From Xanthobacteraceae bacterium (GTDB taxonomy: Bacteria > Pseudomonadota > Alphaproteobacteria > Rhizobiales > Xanthobacteraceae), in assembly GCA_030043175.1 (NCBI GenBank), contig JASHYD010000074.1:1-5772 (forward strand): 5,772 nucleotides of DNA, given 5' to 3'. This document shows, piece by piece, positions 1 through 5,565 of this stretch (its first letter is position 1; every line of letters begins with the position of its first letter). Made by a program: the position numbers and the translations under genes. The notes beneath the pieces are model-generated. The model did not search any database and had not been told where the DNA came from. It saw nothing but the letters and a program-made list of their open reading frames with translations.

Positions 1-335
1 ACACCCATTTCGTGGTGTACATGAACGCGAAAGATCCGACTCCTTCGCAGGAACTACACGCGCGTGAGGCGCTCGCTCCGGTCTTTGCCGACCTGAACAA
101 GTATGCTGCGACGATGCATTTCGTGGGACAGAGCACCATCTTCACGTTGAACAGCGACCGTGCCACAGGCGAAGCCTACTGCATCGCTCATCATCTGACG
201 GTGGATGGCGAAAAGCGGAGCATGATGGTCGCCTATCTCCGCTACCGCGACACCTTCGCAAAGACAGGCGGTGCGTGGCTTTTTTCCGAGCGCCTGCTCT
301 ATGTTGACTGGCTGGAGCAGCGAGCGGTGTCATGA
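1..335 (+). CDS. SnoaL/NTF2-like family protein, 5' end outside the window
   Basis: This is the C-terminal part of a small protein of the SnoaL-like (NTF2 fold) family. Its closest remembered relatives are uncharacterised nuclear transport factor 2 family proteins of soil alphaproteobacteria; the fold serves isomerases, dehydratases and pure binding proteins, so no reaction can be assigned. The frame is open from base 3 to the TGA at 333-335. A GTG at 12 could serve as a start, but the residues before it (THFV) continue the family pattern and the usual 130-170 residue length needs more N-terminus, so I read the gene as truncated by the window edge. Family-like blocks are LAPVFADLNKYAATMHFVGQ, then ATGEAYCIAHHLTVDGE, then AWLFSERLLYVDW near the end; these would be the later strands of the cone-shaped barrel. 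The stop overlaps the ATG of the next gene (ATGA at 332-335), which suggests translational coupling in the ancestral operon. The family call is confident; the function is unknown. Confidence 0.8.
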   Translation, partial: THFVVYMNAKDPTPSQELHAREALAPVFADLNKYAATMHFVGQSTIFTLNSDRATGEAYCIAHHLTVDGEKRSMMVAYLRYRDTFAKTGGAWLFSERLLYVDWLEQRAVS

Positions 336-594
336 ACGCGCCGCCGCTGGACCCGGTATTGTCATGGCGGGCGCGACGGGAATGGTCGGCGGATACGCTC
401 TGCGTTGCGTCATTGGCCACCCCGCCGTCGGATCGGTGACAGCAGTCGGGCTCTACAACAGGACTTCGCGGACCGCTCTGCGCTCGCGGACGCGCTTTCC
501 GGTCAGGACGCAGCTACGCGTGGACTATCCAATCGCATTTGCACGCGTTCTGTAGGCGGCCAACCCTGCTGCGGTCTTTTCGTTTTTGAGCGGC
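332..594 (+). pseudogene. Decayed NAD(P)-binding epimerase-like (HTATIP2-type) gene
   Basis: This is the remnant of an atypical short-chain dehydrogenase/NAD(P)-binding Rossmann protein, usually over 200 residues. The probable ancestral start is the ATG at 332, in another frame from the first conserved block. Frame 1 (about 358-450) encodes the nucleotide-binding loop VMAGATGMVGGYALR and HPAVGSVTAVG. A deletion and frameshift follow, and frame 3 (456-515) encodes QQDFADRSALADALSGQDAA. After another deletion, frame 1 resumes with VDYPIAFARVL (520-552), an in-frame TAG at 553-555, then AANPAAVFSFLSG (556-594) and a TGA at 595. The blocks are in the order expected for the family, with the segments between them missing, so this is decay and not chance similarity. 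The C-terminal half of the protein is absent. What follows 594 is either further decayed coding sequence or an inserted element. Overlap with the preceding SnoaL-like gene implies they were once co-transcribed. The protein cannot be functional. Confidence 0.85.
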
Positions 595-603
595 TGAATT
601 GGC

Positions 604-765
604 GACGCCGAGTAGGAGAAGACGCGATCGGCACATTTTTGGGGTCCCCTTGTCTGTGTCCGCCGTTTCCAGCTTCGTGCCCGTTTAGGTTGGCCATGGT
701 GCGATCGGTCTTCCCCCCTCACAGACCCCACCGTGCGGGATTACCGCAGCGGGTTCCTCAGGTCT
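604..765 (-). mobile_element. Possible group II intron 3'-end relic (domain V/VI-like)
   Basis: Read on the minus strand, 756 to 724 gives a 33-base hairpin that resembles bacterial group II intron domain V (normally about 34 bases). The lower helix is GAACCCGC against GTGGGGTC, there is a CG bulge, and the upper helix is TGCGG...CCGCA around a TAATC loop; the string TGTGAGGGGGG follows, as it often does in such introns. Next comes a long stem (arms 713-699 and 634-618), then TCCTACTCG near 617-609, which resembles the usual 3' end of these introns. Homology to the host epimerase stops at 594, just outside this block, which fits an insertion antisense to that gene. No reverse transcriptase ORF is present, the GNRA loop is not canonical, and the lower helix has an A-G mismatch. 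This is therefore at best a dead fragment, judged from remembered consensus and not from a covariance model. Confidence 0.35.
618..713. repeat. Inverted repeat forming a long stem
   Basis: The left arm GAAGACGCGATCGGCAC (618-634) pairs with the right arm GTGCGATCGGTCTTC (699-713). All 15 bases of the right arm pair; the left arm has two single-base bulges. The arms enclose a 64-base loop. The repeat does not match the ends of an insertion sequence that I recognise. Its position directly after the domain-V-like hairpin on the minus strand makes an intron domain VI stem the most economical reading. Confidence 0.6.
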
Positions 766-843
766 GCCTCACTGCTCTGGTCCAAGTGTGTGTGATCCGC
801 GGGCGCAGCAGCGGATGACGGCGCAGGATCTGCGCGTACCTTT

Positions 844-2478
844 ATGGCGGTCGGCTTGGCCTATTTCGTCGTGGCACAGGTCACCGACATCGGTCTTGTG
901 TTGCAACCTGGCAGCATATCTGTATTTTGGCCCGCTGCCGGCGTTTCCTCAGGTGCCCTGATCGTTCTTGGCTCTCGCGGACGATGGCCGGCTGCTGCCG
1001 GGATCGCTCTTGGGGAAATGGCGACCAGCCTGACCGCGCCCCAGGAGTTTTGGCACACTCCGTGGGTCATTGCAGCCGTCACCCTATGCGACACTGCAGA
1101 ACCACTGATCATCGCCGGCCTGGTTGCGCGCTATTTCGGCTCTGATTTCGTCTTGGATCGCGTGCGTAACGTCCTCGGTTTCCTGGCCGCCGCGGTCGTC
1201 GGGGTCACGACCTCATCGCTCGGCGCGGCCGTTACGCTGAGATTGGCTCTCGGTCCGCCGGTAACAGTGCTGGCCGCTGCGGAGAATTGGTTCGCATCAG
1301 TGTTTGTCGGCATCATTACGGTTGCACCGTTGGTGATTGAGGTTGCCGGTGCAGTGCGGCACCCGCTACCGCGGAGCGACCTCATCGAGGGCGCCGCTGC
1401 CCTGATGGCGCTCGCGGCGGTGACCGCAGTCACTATTTTGCTGCCGCGCGGCGTCTGGGAGATACTGCTGCCTGTCGCATGGTCGCTTCCGATCTTGCTT
1501 TGGGTTGCCACCCGTACGCGACCGATGTTCGCGGCAGCCGGCGCGTACCTCGTTTCCATCACGATCGTTTGGACGACATCCTTCGGCATCGGTCATTTCG
1601 GTGATGCCAGTTTCCCGGTGTATGACCGTGTTCTGGGTGCGCAAACGGCCATTTTTTTTGTGGCGATCAGCGCATACGTCCTTGCGGCGCTGTTTGCCGA
1701 GCGAAGGGAGAGCGAAGCGTGGATGCGCGCGCAACCGGCCGAGGCCTCGTTGCAGACGGTACAGGCCGAGCTTACCCGCGTCAGTCGCGTAACGACTTTA
1801 GGCCAACTAACCGCTTCGATCGCTCACGAAATCGCGCAACCAATCGGCAGCGCGCGCGACAATGCCCACGCGGCTCTGAATTTTCTGGACCGGCAGCCGC
1901 CAGACCTGGGAGAGGTCAGAGAAGCACTCGCCGGTGTCGTGGGAGACGCCGATCGAGCCCGAGACATCATCGACCGTATCCGCGACAACATCAAGAAAGC
2001 ACCTCCGCGAAAGCTTCATTTTGATCTGAATGAAACCCTTAATGAGGTGCTCGTACTGGCACGAAATGCAATCACCAAGAATGGGGTCTCGGTACAGACA
2101 CGCCTCGCGGAGGGGCTGCGTCCCGTTTACGCGGATCGTGTTCAGCTGCAACAGGTCATCTCGAACTTGATCCTGAACGCGGTCGAAGCAATGGGCTCGG
2201 TCGAGGCGAGGACACGCGAGCTGTTGATCAGCACCGAACAGTGCCAGGCAGATGGCGTGCTCGTGCCAGTGCGCGATTCCGGGCCGAGCATCGATCAGGC
2301 CCATCTGGAGCGCGTGTTCGACGCATTTTACACCACGAAATCCAGCGGCGTCGGCATGGGGCTGTCGATCTGTCGGTCGATCATCGGTGCCCACGGCGGC
2401 CGGCTGTGGGCGGAGGCAAACGAGCCTCAGGGCGCGGTATTTCAGTTCACATTGCCTGGCGCGGAAAAAATACTCTGA
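844..2478 (+). CDS. MASE1-domain sensor histidine kinase
   Basis: This is a membrane-bound hybrid-free sensor kinase of 544 residues. Residues 1-285 form a MASE1-type sensory domain with about eight hydrophobic segments and the early signature FWPAAGVSSGALIVLGSR; the signal it senses is unknown. A short helical linker (about 286-315) replaces the PAS domain seen in many relatives. The HisKA dimerisation helix follows, with SIAHEIAQPIG and the phosphoacceptor His328; the usual Asn of HExNQP is Ala here. The HATPase_c domain shows the N box NLILNAVEAM (441-450), the G1 box DSGPSID (478-484), FDAFYTTK (492-499), the G2 box GVGMGLS (502-508) and a terminal GAVFQFTLP. The second glycine of DxGxG is Ser482, which could weaken ATP binding. 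The ATG at 844 is the only start in this frame after the stop at 793-795. No strong ribosome site precedes it, and an ATG at 815 in another frame encodes MTAQDLRVPL, so the true N-terminus may be frameshifted. No partner regulator is directly adjacent. Confidence 0.9.
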   Translation: MAVGLAYFVVAQVTDIGLVLQPGSISVFWPAAGVSSGALIVLGSRGRWPAAAGIALGEMATSLTAPQEFWHTPWVIAAVTLCDTAEPLIIAGLVARYFGSDFVLDRVRNVLGFLAAAVVGVTTSSLGAAVTLRLALGPPVTVLAAAENWFASVFVGIITVAPLVIEVAGAVRHPLPRSDLIEGAAALMALAAVTAVTILLPRGVWEILLPVAWSLPILLWVATRTRPMFAAAGAYLVSITIVWTTSFGIGHFGDASFPVYDRVLGAQTAIFFVAISAYVLAALFAERRESEAWMRAQPAEASLQTVQAELTRVSRVTTLGQLTASIAHEIAQPIGSARDNAHAALNFLDRQPPDLGEVREALAGVVGDADRARDIIDRIRDNIKKAPPRKLHFDLNETLNEVLVLARNAITKNGVSVQTRLAEGLRPVYADRVQLQQVISNLILNAVEAMGSVEARTRELLISTEQCQADGVLVPVRDSGPSIDQAHLERVFDAFYTTKSSGVGMGLSICRSIIGAHGGRLWAEANEPQGAVFQFTLPGAEKIL

Positions 2479-2540
2479 CGTCTCGTCAGGCGGCTCACCG
2501 GTTATGAGGTTCCATCCCGCTAAGTGGCCTGCTGGTACAT

Positions 2541-2554
2541 GAGGCGAGGGCATG
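2541..2554 (+). promoter_or_regulatory. Ribosome binding site supporting the start at 2552
   Basis: GAGGCGAGGGC directly precedes the ATG at 2552, with GAGG about 7 bases upstream. It supports 2552 as the start of the DUF4118 kinase over the longer frame opening at 2524, whose translation has no family resemblance until it picks up the kinase past the frameshift. Confidence 0.5.
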
Positions 2555-3101
2555 ATCGGTCGGTTCCGCCATTTTACCGCATTGTGGGTCGCCGGCATTC
2601 TTATCCTGGCGTTCGTGACCTGGGCGTGCTTTCAGCTCCGTCTCAACGTCACCACGACCGGCTTCAGCTGCCTGATCGTCACTGTGCTACTCTCGCTCCT
2701 CGACAGCTACGTTCCATCGGTCCTCTTCTCGATCGTTGCTACTGGTTGCCTCGACTACTTCGTCACCGAGCCCCTTTTCTCCTTCACTGTCGCCAGCGTC
2801 GAGGACACCACGGTGTTGGCGGCGTTTCTCATCACGTCGCTCGCCCAGCTAGACGAGCGGACCAAGAACTGTATGAGGCTCAAGTGGAGTTGGTTCTGCT
2901 GGCCGAATCCTCGCTTACCGGCATCTACCTTATCTAGGAAAACCTCTTGCGATACGTGAACCCAGCCCTCGCGAGGATGTTTGGTAGCAGGCCGAGCGGA
3001 CCCTCCGCGAGGCGCAGGCGGAGCTGGCGCACGTCACCCGTGTCATGACCCTCGGCGAGCTTTCCGCCTCTATTGCACACGAGTTCAATCAGCCGATTGG
3101 C
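2552..3101 (+). pseudogene. Broken DUF4118-PAS sensor histidine kinase, truncated after its H-box
   Basis: This is the front of a second membrane sensor kinase. From the ATG at 2552, about 95 residues match the DUF4118 (KdpD-like) transmembrane module: hydrophobic segments near residues 10-27, 37-70 and 88-98, with LRLNVTTTGFSCLIVTVLLS and FTEPLFSFTVASV-like text (VTEPLFSFTVASVEDTT here). A frameshift near 2845-2870 moves the homology into frame 1, which reads ELYEAQVELVLLAESSLTGI and YLI, the start of a PAS domain. A TAG at 2935-2937 replaces an expected Gln, and ENLLRYVNPALARMFG continues after it. Most of the PAS domain is then missing. From 2988, frame 3 encodes [20 protein letters not shown] and the HisKA box [12 protein letters not shown], with the phosphoacceptor histidine codon at 3078-3080. 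Kinase homology ends at 3101, with no ATPase domain. The gene cannot yield a working kinase. It probably once formed a pair with the MASE1 kinase 73 bases upstream, or with one of the nearby regulators. Confidence 0.85.
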
Positions 3102-3119
3102 GACAAGCGACGACAGCGC

Positions 3120-3266
3120 GGCTATGGCGCTCTGATCGCAGAAAGCTACCCAACCCCAGGACGCGCCACAGCGCAGAATGTGCTATTTAATATCGGGCGA
3201 GGCGTCGGCGGCTTCGGCCCGCTGGTAGTCGGCATTTTGGCCGCTCAATACTCTCTCGCCACCGCC
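3120..3266 (+). pseudogene. Inverted C-terminal fragment of the MFS transporter
   Basis: This frame encodes [20 protein letters not shown], then [18 protein letters not shown] and [11 protein letters not shown]. That is the well-conserved segment around transmembrane helices 10-11 of a metabolite-type MFS transporter. It is exactly what should follow the residues [10 protein letters not shown] that end the minus-strand transporter next door, yet it lies on the opposite strand. The last roughly 25-30 residues of the family (the final helix and tail) are missing. The fragment is joined in frame, through DKRRQR, to the H-box of the truncated kinase on its left, so an ORF from 3045 to 3281 reads as a chimera. 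I see no sign that the chimera is a functional protein; the junction looks like rearrangement debris. Confidence 0.85.
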
Positions 3267-4271
3267 GATCATTCCACTTAGAAATGCACCGGTAATCGCT
3301 CCTGCCAACAGAAGCATGGTTGGGTCTCTCACCTGCGGGTAGACGAACGCCATCACCATCGCGCCAGCTTGGAACGCGATGAAGAGCGGCTCGCGGCCTA
3401 TGCGGTCCGCCAGCTGACCGAACAAGCACATGCCGACAGCGCCACCCGCGACCGCCAACGAGGTCCAAGGTGCTGATTGTGTTAACGAAAAATCCAATTG
3501 CGATGACAGATATGCCGGCAGCCAGATCATCGTGCCGTAGTAGCCAAAGTTCCAGGCGGAGGTCATGATCGCGACGCCGGCCGTCGCACGGATCGCGGCG
3601 CGGTCGGCGAGCAAAACCGTAAACGGGTTGATTCGCTCTATCTTGGTCGCCGCGACGAACAAGGCCGACTCGCCCAGGTAATGGCGCGCGGCGAAAACAA
3701 CAAACGCCGGTAGAACCCCGACGAGGAACAAGTCCCCTCCAGCCAATATGTGTGAGCAGGGGTGGCTAGCGCCGCAGTCAAAACCCGCGCTTGCCAGCCA
3801 AGCGCGACATGCGATGTCGTTCGAGCGCGCTCGTGGGCGGGCCACGATTCGGCCGCAAGCGCCATTCCGATGCCGAACTCGCCGCCAAGCCCAATCCCTG
3901 CAATTGTCCGGTAAGCGAGGAGATCCCGATAGCCCTGAGCAAGCGCGCACAAGCCGGTGAATCCCGCGTACAACAGAATCGTCCAGCTTAAGACGCGAAC
4001 CCATCCGTAACGGTCACTCAATGGCCCTGCGAGAAAGCCCCCGACAACCGCCCCATAAGTGCCCAAGTTATGAGCGAGCCGGCCTCGGGCCAAGTTGAAG
4101 CGATGCGGAGAGAGGGACTAAGATAAAGCTCAAGATCAAAAGATCGAATCCATCGACCGCATAGCCAAGAGCGGAAGCGTCAACCGCCCTGCGAGCGTAG
4201 GCGCCGACCTCTGCTGGCATCAAAGCTGGTTGGTTCGCCCCTGATAGAGTCAACCCTGGATTGCTCGTCAT
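3258..4271 (-). pseudogene. MFS transporter, frameshifted and with its C-terminus flipped away
   Basis: This is the body of a major facilitator superfamily transporter resembling the metabolite/H+ symporters with YAVDGFDLLILSF in helix 1; the substrate cannot be told. It starts at the ATG at 4269-4271, preceded by a good ribosome site (GAGG in GAACGAGGAAAA). The blocks in order are EVGAYARRAVDASALGYAVD and LQLG in the first frame; PEAGSLITWALMG (about 4088-4052) in a second; GAVVGGFLAGPLSDRYGWVR through GWQARVLTAALATP in a third; LLTHIGWRG (3759-3733) in the second again; and FLVGVLPAFVVFAARH through [12 protein letters not shown] in the first frame class. Frameshifts therefore lie near 4090, 4055, 3758 and 3731. 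The helix 2-3 signature GPLSDRYG and the helix 8-9 signature GQLADRIGREP are visible. Coding homology ends at 3258-3266, where the next residues would be YGALIAES; these lie inverted on the plus strand. Full length would have been about 430 residues. It follows the receiver gene by 58 bases on the same strand, so the two were probably one operon. Confidence 0.88.
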
Positions 4272-4329
4272 TTTTCCTCGTTCCCAGGGCGTCGTGTTTC
4301 GGTCGACGTCGGCGAATCCGGGAGGGACC

Positions 4330-4707
4330 CTATGAATCTTTGTCGGTTCCGAGAACCTCGCAAAGACATCGTCTCAGGAGCGTTTCATCGACAGGCTTGC
4401 CGAGGTAGCAGATAACTCCATCGTCCAGTGCGCGGTCGCGGTCAGCATCATTGGGGTAGGCGGTAATGAGGATTGTCGGAATCGTGTGCCCACTATTGAT
4501 GAGGCTTTGGTATAGTTCGAGGCCACTCATCACAGGCATCTGAACGTCGCTGATCAAGCAAGCCGTTTCGAGGAGACGAGGGGATCCGAGAAAATCGGCT
4601 GCCGAAGAGAAAGTCTCCACGGCGTAGCCCAAAGATCTCATGAGCCTTCTCATGGATTCGCGAAAGAACAGGTCATCCTCGACGATCGAAACCAACGTTC
4701 CTGGCAT
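4330..4707 (-). CDS. Single-domain (CheY-like) response regulator
   Basis: This is a stand-alone receiver domain of 125 residues that would accept a phosphate from a histidine kinase in the cytoplasm. The residues needed are all present: acidic pair D11/D12 in IVEDD, phosphoacceptor D54 in LISDVQMP, switch T82 in ILITAYP, and K104 in YLGKP followed by the usual proline. There is no output domain, so it would act by protein contact or as a phosphate sink or relay. I chose the ATG at 4705-4707 because receiver homology begins right after it (MPGTLVSIVEDD) and AAAAGG lies just upstream. The frame stays open to an ATG at 4806, but those 33 extra residues show no family resemblance. It is divergent from the FixJ-type gene, with 223 bases between them, and upstream of the broken MFS gene on the same strand. 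Candidate kinase partners are the two plus-strand kinases, but the sequence gives no pairing evidence. Confidence 0.88.
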   Translation of the reverse strand: MPGTLVSIVEDDLFFRESMRRLMRSLGYAVETFSSAADFLGSPRLLETACLISDVQMPVMSGLELYQSLINSGHTIPTILITAYPNDADRDRALDDGVICYLGKPVDETLLRRCLCEVLGTDKDS

Positions 4708-4810
4708 GCCCTTTTGCTCGCTCGCCACACCATGCGGTCCATTCCAACAACGCCGGAGCGTCCCATTGATACCCTGCACCCAAAAGCGTTGCGGAAGCAA
4801 TGCCATTGTC

Positions 4811-4830
4811 GTGTAAACGTTAGTTTATAC
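4811..4830. promoter_or_regulatory. Imperfect palindrome in the divergent intergenic region
   Basis: GTGTAAAC-GTTA-GTTTATAC is an inverted repeat with 8-base arms (7 of 8 matched) around a 4-base centre. It is strikingly AT-rich against its GC-rich surroundings and lies between the divergent single-receiver and FixJ-type regulator genes, about 100 bases from each chosen start. It could be an operator for a dimeric regulator, perhaps the FixJ-type protein itself. It is not the FixK/FNR box TTGAT-N4-ATCAA. No convincing -35/-10 pair was seen, so a promoter here is inferred from layout only. Confidence 0.4.
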
Positions 4831-4918
4831 CCGCGCGGCTATTTCCGGGCGTACAATGACAGCGAGCTCAATGCTGGGCCGATGCCGGAACGGCCCATCT
4901 CCGCCATCCATTGATCGT

Positions 4919-4933
4919 GGAGCGAAAGCCATG
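4919..4933 (+). promoter_or_regulatory. Ribosome binding site that sets the FixJ-type start
   Basis: GGAG at 4919-4922 lies 8 bases before the ATG at 4931. It favours this start over the in-frame ATG at 4856, whose 25 extra residues do not resemble a receiver. Confidence 0.6.
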
Positions 4934-5488
4934 ACTGACGCTAAGCCTACCGTCCTGGTTATCGATGACGATCCGGACTTGCGTGCCTCGATTGCCCGTT
5001 TGTTGCGGTCGCTCGATATCGATACGCGCGTGTTTGCCTCCATTCCCGACTTTGCCAAATCCAATCCGCCGGATGCACCGACCTGTCTGGTCCTTGACGT
5101 GAGATTGCCGGGGCAGAGCGGTCTTGATCTCCAACGCGACCTCGCGGCGGCCCACAGGGAACTCCCGATCATCTTCATCACCGGACACGGCGATATTCCG
5201 ATGACCGTACAGGCGATGAAGGGGGGCGCTATCGAGTTCCTGACCAAACCGTTTCGCGATCAAGACCTCCTGGACGCCATTCAGCTGGGCTTGGCTCGCG
5301 ATCGCGCCCGGCGGGAGAGCGAGGAGGCCATTACTGCGCTCAAGGAGCGCTTCGGCTCGCTGAGCCCCAGGGAGCGCGAAATCATGGTTGAGGTCGCGCG
5401 TGGCCGCCTTAGCAAGCAGATTGCCGGCGATATCGGCATCGCCGAGGCAACCGTCAAGGTTCATCGCAGCCGCCTAATGCGGAAATGA
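4931..5488 (+). CDS. FixJ/NodW-type response regulator, frameshifted before its last helix
   Basis: This is a two-domain transcriptional regulator of the FixJ/TodT family. The receiver (residues 1-120) carries D12/D13 in VIDDD, phosphoacceptor D56 in LVLDVRLPG, T84 in IFITGHGD and K106 in FLTKPFRD. A charged helical linker (about 121-140) leads to the LuxR-type helix-turn-helix, with LSPREREIMVEVARGRLSKQ then IAGDIGIAEATVKVHRSRLM (144-183). The frame stops at TGA 5486-5488 after LMRK, 185 residues in. One base to the side, 5485-5565 encodes MKARSLPALSRMADKLKLIP and EEQQPP, the expected final helix and tail; the intact protein would have about 211 residues. The likely lesion is loss of one A in the run at 5483-5485. 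As written, the protein keeps the recognition helix but loses the dimerisation helix, so DNA binding is probably impaired. A sequencing error or a recoding event are the alternatives. Its cognate kinase is not evident. Confidence 0.85.
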   Translation: MTDAKPTVLVIDDDPDLRASIARLLRSLDIDTRVFASIPDFAKSNPPDAPTCLVLDVRLPGQSGLDLQRDLAAAHRELPIIFITGHGDIPMTVQAMKGGAIEFLTKPFRDQDLLDAIQLGLARDRARRESEEAITALKERFGSLSPREREIMVEVARGRLSKQIAGDIGIAEATVKVHRSRLMRK

Positions 5489-5565
5489 AGGCTCGTTCAC
5501 TACCGGCGCTGAGTAGAATGGCGGATAAGCTCAAGCTAATACCCGAAGAGCAACAACCCCCCTGA
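5485..5565 (+). other. Out-of-frame C-terminal tail of the FixJ-type regulator
   Basis: These 26 codons plus a stop continue the preceding gene in the next frame: MKARSLPALSRMADKLKLIP then EEQQPP. In FixJ-family proteins the pattern VMRKMxAxSLxELxRMAxxL directly follows the recognition helix, so this is the missing last helix. The ATG at 5485 overlaps the upstream TGA as ATGA, so reinitiation is conceivable, but a free 26-residue tail has no evident role. Confidence 0.8.

Noticed and set aside
503..697. 64-codon minus-strand frame (MANLNGHEAGNGG...) as a small gene
   Set aside because: It spans the possible intron 3' end and the epimerase remnant; no ribosome site or family resemblance was seen.
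1131..1734. Minus-strand open frames opposite the MASE1 domain
   Set aside because: Low-complexity translations rich in Arg, Ala and Thr, opposite a clearly real gene.
2475..2489. CTGACG-TCT-CGTCAG hairpin at the stop of the MASE1 kinase as a terminator
   Set aside because: The stem is perfect but only 6 bp with a 3-base loop, and no T-run follows.
1807..2598. 263-codon open frame on the minus strand
   Set aside because: It lies antisense to the kinase domain, has no family resemblance, and is a typical shadow in GC-rich DNA.
3748..3991. Short plus-strand frames opposite the MFS pseudogene
   Set aside because: They are antisense to recognisable transporter text.
4825..5464. Minus-strand open frames opposite the FixJ-type gene
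   Set aside because: They are antisense to conserved receiver and HTH text and resemble nothing.
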